NCBI GenBank assembly: GCA_020160755.1
Contig: JAIUPN010000005.1
Span: 186,001-250,000, forward strand
Length of the DNA: 64,000 nucleotides
DNA from: Pseudomonadota bacterium
GTDB lineage: Bacteria > Pseudomonadota > Alphaproteobacteria > Sphingomonadales > Sphingomonadaceae
Direction: 5' to 3'
Part shown: positions 55,518-64,000 of the stretch, one piece after another
Position numbering within the stretch: position 1 is the stretch's first letter
Layout: every line of letters starts with the position of its first letter
Position numbers and translations under genes: made by a program
Notes under the pieces: generated by a model
Database searches by the model: none
What the model was told of the DNA's origin: nothing
Seen by the model: the letters and a program-made list of their open reading frames with translations, nothing else

Positions 55518-57248
55518 TCAGTCGCGAACGGGCGGCCTGGGTGGTTCGGGCGTCTGCGGGAATTCGATCCGTGCGGTCCGGCCGTCGGACCGGCGCGCCT
55601 CGATGACGCCACGTTCCATGTCGACAACCGCAACATTGTCACCGCGCACGGCTTTCGCGACAGGGCGCGGCGCTGCCGCCGGTCGCGGCTTCACAACGGG
55701 CCGGAACCCACTCGTCGCGCGCAATTCGATAGCATCGTCGGCGCTACGCATCTTCACGCCGGCCTTCTGCATGTCGGTGACGAAATCACAATCAATGCCC
55801 ATCGCCCGAAGCGCGATCACATCGTCGATACCGATGTCGGGAAAATGCGATTTCATGTCGCGCGCGAATTTCGGTTCGATGTGCAGTGCCGACGCCCCGA
55901 CCAGTTCGTCAATATCGACCCCCGGGAAGATGCCGCGCATCGTCTTGATATAGGCCGGATCGACCCCGGCCGCCTTCGCGCCGATGATTTCGTCAGCGGT
56001 CATCGACCCGTCATGCTCACGCATCTGCGCGACATATTCGGGGGTCACCCCCACCGCGCGCATACTCACCAGCTCGTCGGCGCTCAGCGTCTTCGCGGTC
56101 GCGGCAGCGGTCGCCGCGTCGTCGACCGCGCTATTTTTCGCGGCTGCGGCCGATTGCGAGGTCACAGTTGTCGCCTGACGGGTGACGGTCGAGGCGGCGC
56201 CGGCGTCGACTTCCGTCGCCGCCCCGGGCCTGGCCGTCGCCGAAAAGGCGGCGAGCGGCGCGGTGATGCCCGCCAGTACCACGAGGCTCATCAGCATCCA
56301 GCTCGCGCTCGCCGGGCCGCGTTTCAGGCTGCCGTCGAGCACGCGGGTAATCCGGCGCTTCAGGCTATCCTTGCCCGGCGCGACGCCATGCGCCGCAAGC
56401 AACGCGCCCTGATTGTCGTGCCGCGCCGCGCCGACCAGCAAAGTCGCATAATCGGGACCGTCAATATCGGCCATCAGCACCGCATCGTCGGCGGCTTCCT
56501 CGCGCAATTGATGGCTCTCGCGCGCCAGCATCCACACCAGCGGATTGAACCAGAAGACCGCGCAGGCGACGCGCGCGCCGAGCAGCTTCGCCCAGTCGAG
56601 CCGCGCGACATGCGCCAGTTCGTGCGCGATGATCGCTTCGGCCTCACCCGACGCCGCAACCGCCTTGGGGGAGAGCACGATCGTCGGGCGCAGCACCCCC
56701 CAGCTGATCGGCGAGCGCAGCTCGTTACTGACGAGCAGCGCGGTGCCATGCTTGAACCCCATGCGCCGCTGCGCTTCGGCCAGCGCCGACAGCCACGAGC
56801 GTTCGACGAGGATCTCGGCGCGCCCGCGCATCGCGAACAGCCGCACCACCGCAAGCGCCATCACTCCAAACAGCAGTGCGAGCGGGACAAGATAGAGAAA
56901 GGGGGCAAGGTCGCTCCATTCGGCAACGATCGGCGTCGATCCGGCGCTTTCCACCACGACAGGGACTGACGTCGCGGCGGGTGCCGGATCGATCGCCGAT
57001 CCCCCCGTTGTCACCGTCCGCACGATCGGCGCGGCGGGCTCGAAAGACCAGCTTGCGGGCAGCGGCGCCCATTGCGGCAGCAGCAGGATCGCAGCGGGCA
57101 AAGCAAGCAGCGCCGCGAGACCCGCATGCGCGATCATCGACCGCTCGCCCGCCGAACGCCAGCGCGCAAGGCGAAGCAGCCCCAGCGTCAGCGCCGCAAC
57201 GACGACCGATTTCCAGGCGAGGCCCAGCAACATGGCGGCGGTCAGCAT
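55518..57248 (-). CDS. BlaR1-like M56 membrane metallopeptidase with repeat domain
   Basis: 576 residues from the ATG at 57248, overlapping the blaI stop (TGATG). N-terminal membrane segments (VVVAALTLGLLRLA, IAHAGLAALLALPAAILLL, FLYLVPLALLFGVMALAVV) precede the zinc peptidase motif HELAH at about 209-213 (IIAHELAHVARLDW), with FWFNPLVW and REEAADDAV completing the M56 site. A last membrane segment lies at about 316-336. In place of a penicillin-binding sensor there is a linker and about four ~28-residue repeats (389-512), such as SADELVSMRAVGVTPEYVAQ. A basic Pro-rich tail follows. It likely senses something other than a beta-lactam and inactivates BlaI by proteolysis. Confidence 0.85.
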   Translation of the reverse strand: MLTAAMLLGLAWKSVVVAALTLGLLRLARWRSAGERSMIAHAGLAALLALPAAILLLPQWAPLPASWSFEPAAPIVRTVTTGGSAIDPAPAATSVPVVVESAGSTPIVAEWSDLAPFLYLVPLALLFGVMALAVVRLFAMRGRAEILVERSWLSALAEAQRRMGFKHGTALLVSNELRSPISWGVLRPTIVLSPKAVAASGEAEAIIAHELAHVARLDWAKLLGARVACAVFWFNPLVWMLARESHQLREEAADDAVLMADIDGPDYATLLVGAARHDNQGALLAAHGVAPGKDSLKRRITRVLDGSLKRGPASASWMLMSLVVLAGITAPLAAFSATARPGAATEVDAGAASTVTRQATTVTSQSAAAAKNSAVDDAATAAATAKTLSADELVSMRAVGVTPEYVAQMREHDGSMTADEIIGAKAAGVDPAYIKTMRGIFPGVDIDELVGASALHIEPKFARDMKSHFPDIGIDDVIALRAMGIDCDFVTDMQKAGVKMRSADDAIELRATSGFRPVVKPRPAAAPRPVAKAVRGDNVAVVDMERGVIEARRSDGRTARIEFPQTPEPPRPPVRD

Positions 57249-57622
57249 CACCCTCTCCCTTCGCGCGCTTTGGCGATCATCTGCTCAAGCTCGTCGAGTT
57301 CGGCGCCCGTCATCTCGTCCTGCATACCGAGCAGCGCCGCGGCGGCGCTCGTCGCCGATCCGTTGAAGAACACGCGCACGACCTGCGACAGCGCCGACTT
57401 GCGCGCGGTCTTGTCCGACACGCTCGGCGCATAAACGAAGCCGCGCTCGGATTGTTCGCGCACAACGAAGCCCTTGGTCTCCAGCCGCTTCAGCATCGCG
57501 CGGATCGCCGAACCCGACAGTTCGTCGGCGAGCGCCTCGCCGATCTCGATGACGGTCGACGCACCGCGCTCGTAAAGGATATCGACGATTTCGCGTTCCC
57601 GCGGGGGCAAACTGGACAACAT
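57248..57622 (-). CDS. blaI: BlaI/MecI family repressor
   Basis: 124 residues from the ATG at 57622 (GAGGTG 6 nt upstream); a GTG at 57631 is the alternative. The winged helix (LPPREREIVDILYERGASTV, AIRAMLKRLETKGFVVREQS) and a helical dimerisation end (AALLGMQDEMTGAELDELEQ) match the BlaI/MecI/CopY family. Two perfect TACAnnTGTA palindromes precede it, so it should repress its own operon. BlaR1-type partners cleave such repressors. Confidence 0.9.
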   Translation of the reverse strand: MLSSLPPREREIVDILYERGASTVIEIGEALADELSGSAIRAMLKRLETKGFVVREQSERGFVYAPSVSDKTARKSALSQVVRVFFNGSATSAAAALLGMQDEMTGAELDELEQMIAKAREGRG

Positions 57623-57637
57623 GCGACTCACCTCATG

Positions 57638-57668
57638 CGCTACATTTGTAGCGTGCTACATTTGTAGC
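57638..57668. promoter_or_regulatory. Twin BlaI-type operators
   Basis: GCTACATTTGTAGC occurs twice as a perfect 14-bp palindrome at 57639-57652 and 57655-57668, 16 bp apart. Both contain TACAnnTGTA, the BlaI/MecI consensus. The first ends 17 bp before the blaI start codon. The tandem arrangement fits two dimers side by side. Confidence 0.88.
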
Positions 57669-57792
57669 GCCGTCTTGGCAAGGGGTTTTGTTCGGATAAC
57701 ACACGCTGTGTTGCCGAAGGCGGCTATGAGGTGGATACGAGCCAGTCGATTTGGCAACGACCGCCTCGAATAGCGAATCTTCGCGATGCGCA

Positions 57793-58377
57793 TCAGCCGA
57801 GGCGAATGGGCTCGACCCGCCCATGGGCCAATCGCCAGATCACGTCCTGCGGAACGGGCAAACCGAGGGCGTCATCTTTGGCCAGCCCAAGATAGGCTCC
57901 CCGAATGAGACACCCGATCAATCCATGCGAGACGGCAAGTACGACGCCTTGCAAGCTGTCTAGCCATCGAGTCACCCGCGACATGGCGGCATCGTAGCTT
58001 TCACCATCAGGTGATCGGAAGAACCAGTCGAACGGGGTCGTTTCGTCCAATCTGCCGGGCCACTGGGCGTCAATGTCTGTATGGGTAAGGCCGTCCCACG
58101 AACCAACCGAAACCTCAGCGATCAGAGGCTCCCACTGCGGCTCCGGAAATTTTCCGAAAGTTTTGATAATGGCTGTGGTTTCGCGCACTCGGCCCAACGG
58201 ACTTGCTACCAACGCATCGATCTCGCCCGCGACTGCGGCAAGGTGCCTTCCATATGCCGCGGCCTGCTCCGCCCCTCTTTCTGTAAGGCGGGAGTCGAGC
58301 TTTCCCTGGAAACGGCCGGAGGCGTTCCACTCGGTTTCGCCATGCCGAACCAGATAGATTTCCTTTTGCGACGACAT
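57793..58377 (-). CDS. Histidine phosphatase family protein (GpmB-like)
   Basis: 194 residues from the ATG at 58377. The phospho-His motif is IYLVRHGETEWN, the second catalytic His lies in VVLAVSHGLIGCLIRG, and the Glu is in PLIAEVSVGSWDG. Substrate unknown. Its DNA is visibly less GC-rich than neighbouring genes (for example around 58150-58190). It precedes blaI on the same strand with a 170-bp gap. Confidence 0.85.
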   Translation of the reverse strand: MSSQKEIYLVRHGETEWNASGRFQGKLDSRLTERGAEQAAAYGRHLAAVAGEIDALVASPLGRVRETTAIIKTFGKFPEPQWEPLIAEVSVGSWDGLTHTDIDAQWPGRLDETTPFDWFFRSPDGESYDAAMSRVTRWLDSLQGVVLAVSHGLIGCLIRGAYLGLAKDDALGLPVPQDVIWRLAHGRVEPIRLG

Positions 58378-58545
58378 AATCACAGAGCGCCTTCAACTTC
58401 CGGTTCTGCTATTCCTCTAGGGCCGCCCTTCGGCCGCCACTGCCATCCTCCTGCCATTGCCGATAGCAGACACCCGGACAAGGATGATTGCGCCGAACCA
58501 TCAAGCCCCCTACATTCGCAGCTCAATCAACCGGAGTATCCCGTC

Positions 58546-58647
58546 ATGGACAACAACCTGCCCGCAACGCAGCCCCGCCTTGCCGCCAGGAAAGTCCATA
58601 CCCATGCCTTCGATTACGCTCTCCAACCTCGGCTGGTCCACGCCTGA
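58546..58647 (+). CDS. Possible leader peptide upstream of the ABC-F gene
   Basis: A 33-codon frame starts at an ATG with CGGAG 8-12 nt upstream (MDNNLPATQPRLAARKVHTH at its start) and runs past the ABC-F start codon at 58604, ending 44 bp inside it. Leader peptides of this sort control many resistance-type ABC-F genes by ribosome stalling. The overlap suggests possible translational coupling. Evidence is limited to the start signals. Confidence 0.35.
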   Translation: MDNNLPATQPRLAARKVHTHAFDYALQPRLVHA

Positions 58648-60196
58648 CGGCCGCGCCGTCCTTTCGGACCTCGACCTTAATTTCCAGCCCGAACGTGCCG
58701 GTATCGTCGGGCGCAACGGCGTCGGCAAGTCGACGCTGCTGCGCCTGCTGACCGGCGAACTTGCGCCGACGGCGGGCAGCATCGCGATCGACGGCAGCAT
58801 CGCGATGCTGCGTCAGACGGTGCAGGTCGCGGCACACGAAAGCATCGCCGACCTGTTCGGCGCCCGCGCCGGTCTCGCGCTGCTGCGCAAGGCCGAAGCC
58901 GGCGCGGCAACGGTCGAGGAGATCGGCGACGCCGACTGGACGCTCGACGCCCGGATCGACGAGGCACTCGCGAATATCGGCCTGTCGCTTCCCGCCGACA
59001 CCCCGCTTGCGCAGCTCTCGGGCGGCCAGCGCACGCGCGCCGCTCTCGCCGGTGCGATGTTCGCCGCGCCCGATTTTCTGCTCCTCGACGAGCCCACCAA
59101 CAATCTCGACCGCGCGGGCCGCCAGGCCGTGGGTGACCTGCTCGCCGGTTGGCGCGGCGGCGCGATCGTCGTCAGCCACGACCGCGAACTGCTCGAGGAA
59201 ATGGACGCGATCGTCGAGCTGACCAGTCTCGGCGCCGCGCGCTACGGCGGCGGCTGGAGCGCCTATCATGCGCGCAAGGAAATCGAGCGGGCGGCGCTCG
59301 AAGCCGAGCTTGCCGGCGCCGAAAAGCGCGCCGACGCGGCGCAGCGGCAGGCGCAGGCAGCAACCGAAAAACAGGACCGCCGCGACTCGCGCGGCCGCGC
59401 CAAGGCGGCGCGCGGCGACATGCCGAAAATCCTTGTCGGCGGGCTCAAGCGCCGCGCCGAAGAAACGCGCGCCGCGGGAAGCCGCCTCGCCGAGCGCCAG
59501 CGCGGCGAGGCCGAAGGGCTGCTATCCGCCGCCCGCGCGAAGATCGAGATCGTCGACCCCCTGTCGGTCGGCCTGCCATCGACCGGCCTTCCCGCGTCGC
59601 GGATCGTGCTCGCCCTCGACCAGGTCGGCGCGGGCTATGCCGAGGGGCCGCCCGTGATCGAAAATCTGTCGCTCGCCATCACGGGTCCCGAACGTGTGGC
59701 AGTCACCGGCCCCAATGGTTCGGGCAAGTCGACGCTACTCTCCCTCGTTGCCGGCACGCTCGTCCCCGCGTCGGGCACGGTCCGCGTCGGCGTCCCCTTC
59801 GCGCTCTTCGACCAGCGCGTCAGCCTGCTCGATCCGGCGCTGTCGATCGCGGACAATTTCCTCGTCCTCAATCCGGGGACGACGAACAACCGGTGCCGCG
59901 CCGCGCTCGCGCGCTTCCGCTTCCGCGCCGACGCCGCCGACCGCATCGTCGGCACGCTCAGCGGCGGCCAGATGCTCCGCGCCGGCCTCGCCTGCGTGCT
60001 CGGCGCGCCCAAGCCGCCACAGCTTCTGATCCTCGACGAGCCCGGCAACCATCTCGACATCGAGTCATTGACCGCCGTCGAAACCGGCCTTGCCGCCTAT
60101 GACGGCGCGCTGCTCGTCGTCAGCCACGATACGGCGTTCCTCGACGCGATCGGGATCGGGCGAACGATCGAACTGGCTCGCGTTGCGAAGGACTGA
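58604..60196 (+). CDS. ABC-F family ATPase (second, resistance-like layout)
   Basis: 530 residues from the ATG at 58604. Cassette 1: Walker A GRNGVGKSTL, signature LSGGQRTRAALAGAM, Walker B FLLLDEPTNNLD. Cassette 2: GPNGSGKSTL, LSGGQMLRAGLACVL, LLILDEPGNHLD. Between them is an Arg/Ala-rich linker (QRQAQAATEKQDRRDSRGRA). No membrane segment. Size and layout fit the group that protects ribosomes from antibiotics or helps translation; sequence alone does not tell which. Confidence 0.88.
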   Translation: MPSITLSNLGWSTPDGRAVLSDLDLNFQPERAGIVGRNGVGKSTLLRLLTGELAPTAGSIAIDGSIAMLRQTVQVAAHESIADLFGARAGLALLRKAEAGAATVEEIGDADWTLDARIDEALANIGLSLPADTPLAQLSGGQRTRAALAGAMFAAPDFLLLDEPTNNLDRAGRQAVGDLLAGWRGGAIVVSHDRELLEEMDAIVELTSLGAARYGGGWSAYHARKEIERAALEAELAGAEKRADAAQRQAQAATEKQDRRDSRGRAKAARGDMPKILVGGLKRRAEETRAAGSRLAERQRGEAEGLLSAARAKIEIVDPLSVGLPSTGLPASRIVLALDQVGAGYAEGPPVIENLSLAITGPERVAVTGPNGSGKSTLLSLVAGTLVPASGTVRVGVPFALFDQRVSLLDPALSIADNFLVLNPGTTNNRCRAALARFRFRADAADRIVGTLSGGQMLRAGLACVLGAPKPPQLLILDEPGNHLDIESLTAVETGLAAYDGALLVVSHDTAFLDAIGIGRTIELARVAKD

Positions 60197-60291
60197 GGTC
60201 CGGGGACCCCGCCTCGAAAATTAATGGCGACGCACCATCTTTCGGTGCCCGGGCTAACTCTCTTTTAACCAGCTGATCCCAACAATCGCAT

Positions 60292-60972
60292 ATGCCCATT
60301 TTCGGACATTTCCTATCCTCCGCGCCCGACGCCGACAAACGTCACACCGTGCGTCGAAAGCTCAGTCTTCTTGCTTCGGGCGTTCGGCATGACGGCACCG
60401 GCATCGATGTCCAGATCCACAATATCTCGGGAACGGGCCTGCTGTTCGAAAGCGACGTCGGGCTGGCGGCCGGCGACAAGATCGAAATCGAGCTTCCACA
60501 TGCGGGCGACATAACGGCGGCCGTCATCTGGGCCAGCGGACGGCTTTTCGGTTGCCAGTTCGAAGGCCCGGTATCGCCCGCAACGCTGAGCGCAGTCGAA
60601 CTCAAGAGCGCCGTCGACTCCGCGCCCGATGCCGACGAAGATCATACACCCTCGGCAACCGACAAAGCCTTCGGGGCCCGTCTGCAGCAGCTTCGCACCG
60701 GCGCGGGGCTCAACCAGTCCGAGGTCGCCGAGCGCATGGGTGTCAGCGCGGCGTCGGTCTCGGGTTGGGAAAAGGGCCGGGCGCGCCCCGGGCATGACCG
60801 CATGGAGGAGCTCGCCGCGATTCTCGGCGTCGAAACGTCCGGCCTGCTCGAAGGCAATCCGCCGGATGGGCCGCCGGGCGGGTTGCGGGAACTGGTCGAG
60901 CGCAGCCGCGAACAGATCGCGCGTGCCATGGGCATCGGCGTCGACCAGGTTCGGATCGTCGTCGAGCTCTAG
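60292..60972 (+). CDS. PilZ-XRE fusion protein
   Basis: 226 residues. Residues 15-105 form a PilZ domain: RHTVRRKLSLLASG supplies the RxxxR motif and VQIHNISGTGLLFES the (D/N)xSxxG motif for cyclic di-GMP. Residues 125-185 form an XRE-type helix-turn-helix (FGARLQQLRTGAGLNQSEVA, SAASVSGWEKGRARPGHDRM). A C-terminal tail follows. The layout suggests a DNA-binding protein that answers to cyclic di-GMP directly. No adjacent target is obvious. Confidence 0.87.
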   Translation: MPIFGHFLSSAPDADKRHTVRRKLSLLASGVRHDGTGIDVQIHNISGTGLLFESDVGLAAGDKIEIELPHAGDITAAVIWASGRLFGCQFEGPVSPATLSAVELKSAVDSAPDADEDHTPSATDKAFGARLQQLRTGAGLNQSEVAERMGVSAASVSGWEKGRARPGHDRMEELAAILGVETSGLLEGNPPDGPPGGLRELVERSREQIARAMGIGVDQVRIVVEL

Positions 60973-60981
60973 CGAAGCAGC

Positions 60982-61632
60982 CTACGCCGCCATCACGCGC
61001 GCGATCAGCCGCTCTTCCTTGGCGATCCACGGCGCCATGCTCGGCCGCGACAGAATCGCCTCGCTCCATGCCGCGATCTTCGGATGCACCGCCGCGTCGA
61101 TGCACGCGCCGCAATGGCGGAAATTCATCAACGGCGAGGCGACCGCGAGGTCGGCGAGCGTCAGCCGGTCACCGACGAGGAACCCCGACGCCGGGATCGC
61201 ACTTTCGAGATAGGCGAGCAGCTTCGGTAGCTCCTCGCCCTCGGCCTGCGCCGCCGCCGCAAGGTCGCCTTCGCGGCCGAGGAATTTCGGCGCGACGATG
61301 CGGTTGAAGAATATCTTGCCACTGCACGCCGCGAACACCGTGTCGCCGAATTCTTCCCACCAGATCACCCGCCCGCGCTCCTGCGGGTCGGCGGGGATCA
61401 GCGCAGGCTCGGGATGCTTCGCCTCCAGATACTGGATGATCGCGCTCGAATCGGCGAGCAGGAAGCCGTCGTCGTCCATCGCGGGCATTTTGCCGAGCGG
61501 CGACGCAGCCTGAAACCCAGGGTCGGGATCACCGATCCCGACGCCCTTCAGCTCGAACTCGATTCCCTTTTCACCCAGATACCCAAGCAATTTCCGAACG
61601 AACGGTGACACCAGCGAGCCATAGACAATCAT
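60982..61632 (-). CDS. Glutathione S-transferase family protein
   Basis: 216 residues from the ATG at 61632 (GGGAG upstream). The thioredoxin-like N-domain has YGSLVSPFVRKLLGYLGEKG with a likely catalytic Ser, PLGKMPAMDDDGFLLADSSA (cis-Pro and glutathione-binding Ser) and IIQYLEAKHP. The C-domain helices include VGDRLTLADLAVASPL. Substrate unknown. Confidence 0.9.
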   Translation of the reverse strand: MIVYGSLVSPFVRKLLGYLGEKGIEFELKGVGIGDPDPGFQAASPLGKMPAMDDDGFLLADSSAIIQYLEAKHPEPALIPADPQERGRVIWWEEFGDTVFAACSGKIFFNRIVAPKFLGREGDLAAAAQAEGEELPKLLAYLESAIPASGFLVGDRLTLADLAVASPLMNFRHCGACIDAAVHPKIAAWSEAILSRPSMAPWIAKEERLIARVMAA

Positions 61633-61670
61633 CGTGCATTCTCCCTTTGATCGGTGCAGCATAAGCGAAA

Positions 61671-61687
61671 GGTTGCGCATCGCAACC
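61671..61687. promoter_or_regulatory. Inverted repeat between the GST and sensor kinase genes
   Basis: GGTTGCG (61671-61677) and CGCAACC (61681-61687) are perfect inverted arms with a 3-bp spacer. The site lies 38 bp before the GST start and 115 bp before the kinase start, so a regulator of the GST gene is the likelier user. Confidence 0.4.
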
Positions 61688-61802
61688 CGTCCGGCACCGT
61701 CGCGCCGCCGCGTGCGAAATGGGCTTGCCATCGACCGCGCACCATGGAACATCCGGCGACAGAGGGGGGCGCTGCTGCGGCAGCCATCAGGCAGGATAGA
61801 TA

Positions 61803-63405
61803 ATGCGCCCTTCGTCATGGGCTGATCGGCTGTTGGCGCTGCTGGTCCGTTTCGTCGGGCTGGTCATCCTGCTTGCGACGATCGCTGCCGCCGCCGCCAG
61901 TTTCCTTTACAACCAGTCCGGCGAGGCCGACCAGGCCGCGCAGGTCGCGGCGCAGGTCAACATGCGGCTGCGCGACCATGTCGCCGTGCTCGAAGGGGTG
62001 CGCGCGCTCTATCAGTCGGACAGCGCCGCAAGCGGTCCCGGCATCCGCGCCTATCTGGGCGCGCTCCAGCCGCAGGACCGCGCGCCCGGGATGGAGGGGG
62101 TCGGCATCGCCGCCGCGATGCGCGCCGCCACGCCCGCCGCGCTCGAAGCCAAGCTCCGCGAAAACTACGGCGAGGACATCAAGGTCTGGCCCGAAACCGA
62201 CCAGCCGATCGGCTTCGCGGTCGTCCTCGTCGAACCCTATACGCCGCGCCGCCATGTCGCGCTCGGTTTCGACATGTACAGCGAGCCGGTGCGGCGCGCG
62301 GCGATGCGCCGCGCCTGGCAGACGGGTCGACCGGCGGCAAGCGGCATCGTCCAGCTCGCTCAGGAAAGGGCGGAGAAGGTCAAGCAGCCCGGCTTTCTGA
62401 TCTACCTCCCCGTCTATGCGCGGGCGCCCGCCGGATCCGACCCCGGCACCGTCGTCACGGCCGACGGTGTGCGCCCGATCGAAGCCTTCGTCTATGCGCC
62501 GTTCCGCACCCACGACATGATGAACGCCGTCCTCGGGTCGCAGCTCAAGGGGATCGAAGGGCTCGAAGTCTATGCCGGCGAAGGGCCGTCGGCGCCGCTC
62601 GTCTTTCGCAAGGGCAAGATGGGGTGGGACGCGCACGAACAGAAATTACGCATCGCCGACCGCATCTGGACGATGCGGATTTCCTATGGCCACTTTTTCG
62701 AACGGCTCGGCCGTCCGCTGGGAATCTTCATTTTCGGCGTCGCTCTCGCCCTGCTCGCGACGCAGCTCCACCGCGTCCAGCGGCGACGCATCACCGCCTT
62801 TCAGGCACTCGCCGCGCAAAGGGCGCGCCATGCCGAGGATCGCGAGCTGATGATCGGCGAGATGGCGCACCGCATGAAAAATGCCTTCGCTCGCATCGGC
62901 GCACTCGCGCGCATCACGCTGCGCGAATCGACCAGCCTCGAAGAGTTCGAAGCCAAGTTCGACGGCCGGATGCGCGCACTGTCCGACGCCAAGCAGATGC
63001 TCGTCACCGGCGCGGTCGACAGCGTCGACCTGGGGCGGATTGTTCACCGCGAACTCGAAATCGCGGGCGTATCGGCCGAACAGCTTGCGGGGATCGCCGG
63101 CCCCGAAGTCCGCCTCGACGACGAGGGTGCACAGGCGCTGTCACTCGCGGTGCACGAATTCGTCACCAACAGCATCAAATATGGCGCGCTCGCGGGCAAA
63201 GGCCATCTCACCGTCGGCTGGCGCCGCATCGATAGCGATATCGAGCTGAGCTGGACCGAAAGCGGCCTTGCCGAAACCCCGCACATCGACACCGAAAGCT
63301 TCGGCACCCAGTTCATCCGCACCCTGATCGAGCGGCAATTGAAGGGCAGCTGGCAGCGCAGCGCGGTTGACAACCGCCTCGCCATCGTCATTCGCTGGCC
63401 GGACA

Positions 63406-63422
<17 letters not shown>
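61803..63422 (+). CDS. CHASE-domain sensor histidine kinase (HWE/HisKA_2)
   Basis: 539 residues. Membrane segment (LLVRFVGLVILLATIAAAAA), then a periplasmic CHASE domain (residues ~45-290, with LRDHVAVLEGVRALYQSD and VLVEPYTPRRHVALGFDMYS split at residue limits). A second membrane segment (LGIFIFGVALALLAT) leads into the kinase. The phospho-acceptor His is near residue 356 in EMAHRMKNAFARIGALARI (HRxKN motif), and the ATPase N-box is ALSLAVHEFVTNSIKYGALA. No response regulator is adjacent. Confidence 0.9.

Positions 63423-64000
<578 letters not shown>

Noticed and set aside
55518..57622. A beta-lactam resistance regulatory system
   Set aside because: No beta-lactamase is present and the M56 protein lacks a penicillin-binding sensor region; the repeats take its place.

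Overview
The window is GC-rich, densely coded chromosomal DNA from an alphaproteobacterium, most likely of the Sphingomonadales. A Sphingopyxis-like organism is my guess from overall protein resemblance, which I could not test. Supporting signs are a sphingomonad-type gene transfer agent (GTA) cluster, TonB-dependent receptors without local iron genes, the purH / heparinase / rpe neighbourhood, an HRxKN-type sensor kinase, and short palindromic repeats around a CCCGGACTTGATCCGGG core. I see no rRNA, tRNA, CRISPR array, insertion sequence, integrase or replication origin.

Left end, 1-12.0 kb: a GTA head and tail operon read leftwards, running small and large terminase, portal, DUF6127 protein, prohead protease, capsid, a strong terminator-like hairpin, an S74-chaperone fibre with a 51-residue protein and a fibre adaptor, connector (gp6), tail terminator (gp8), tail tube (gp9), two tail chaperones (gp10 and a small partner), tape measure (gp11), and a distal tail protein with a very long N-terminal extension that leaves the window. 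One small secreted-protein gene sits inside the operon on the opposite strand.

12.0-24.1 kb: a divergent Lrp/AsnC regulator and RhtA-like exporter around a perfect inverted repeat; a YegD-like Hsp70; a TetR regulator diverging from a NodT-EmrA-EmrB tripartite efflux operon; a VOC protein; an ABC-F ATPase; and 4-hydroxyphenylpyruvate dioxygenase with a VOC partner behind an 18-bp perfect palindrome.

24.1-35.5 kb: YqaA-like membrane protein, purH, then a phosphate-scavenging cassette (phytase, purple-acid-type phosphatase, TonB receptor) around an 11-bp-periodic Pho-box array. After it come heparinase II/III, rpe, and a three-gene SPFH / ribbon-helix-helix / small membrane protein operon behind an AT-rich inverted repeat.

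35.5-52.5 kb: an island of mostly exported peptidases (M16, S33, S9, M28, DUF885) with a 2OG-Fe(II) oxygenase and an exported nuclease/phosphatase-fold lipoprotein. It is followed by an adenine-to-IMP salvage pair, a solitary MreB, a PAS protein and an RNase H-fold protein.

52.5-64 kb: a BlaI / BlaR1-like (M56) regulatory operon leads into a secreted repeat protein and a TonB receptor. Twin perfect BlaI-type palindromes precede blaI, and the BlaR1-like sensor carries about four 28-residue repeats that recur in the secreted protein. I consider this the most interesting candidate system. Then come a histidine phosphatase, a second ABC-F ATPase with a possible leader peptide, a PilZ-XRE fusion, a glutathione S-transferase, a CHASE-HWE kinase and the start of a 5-oxoprolinase/hydantoinase gene.
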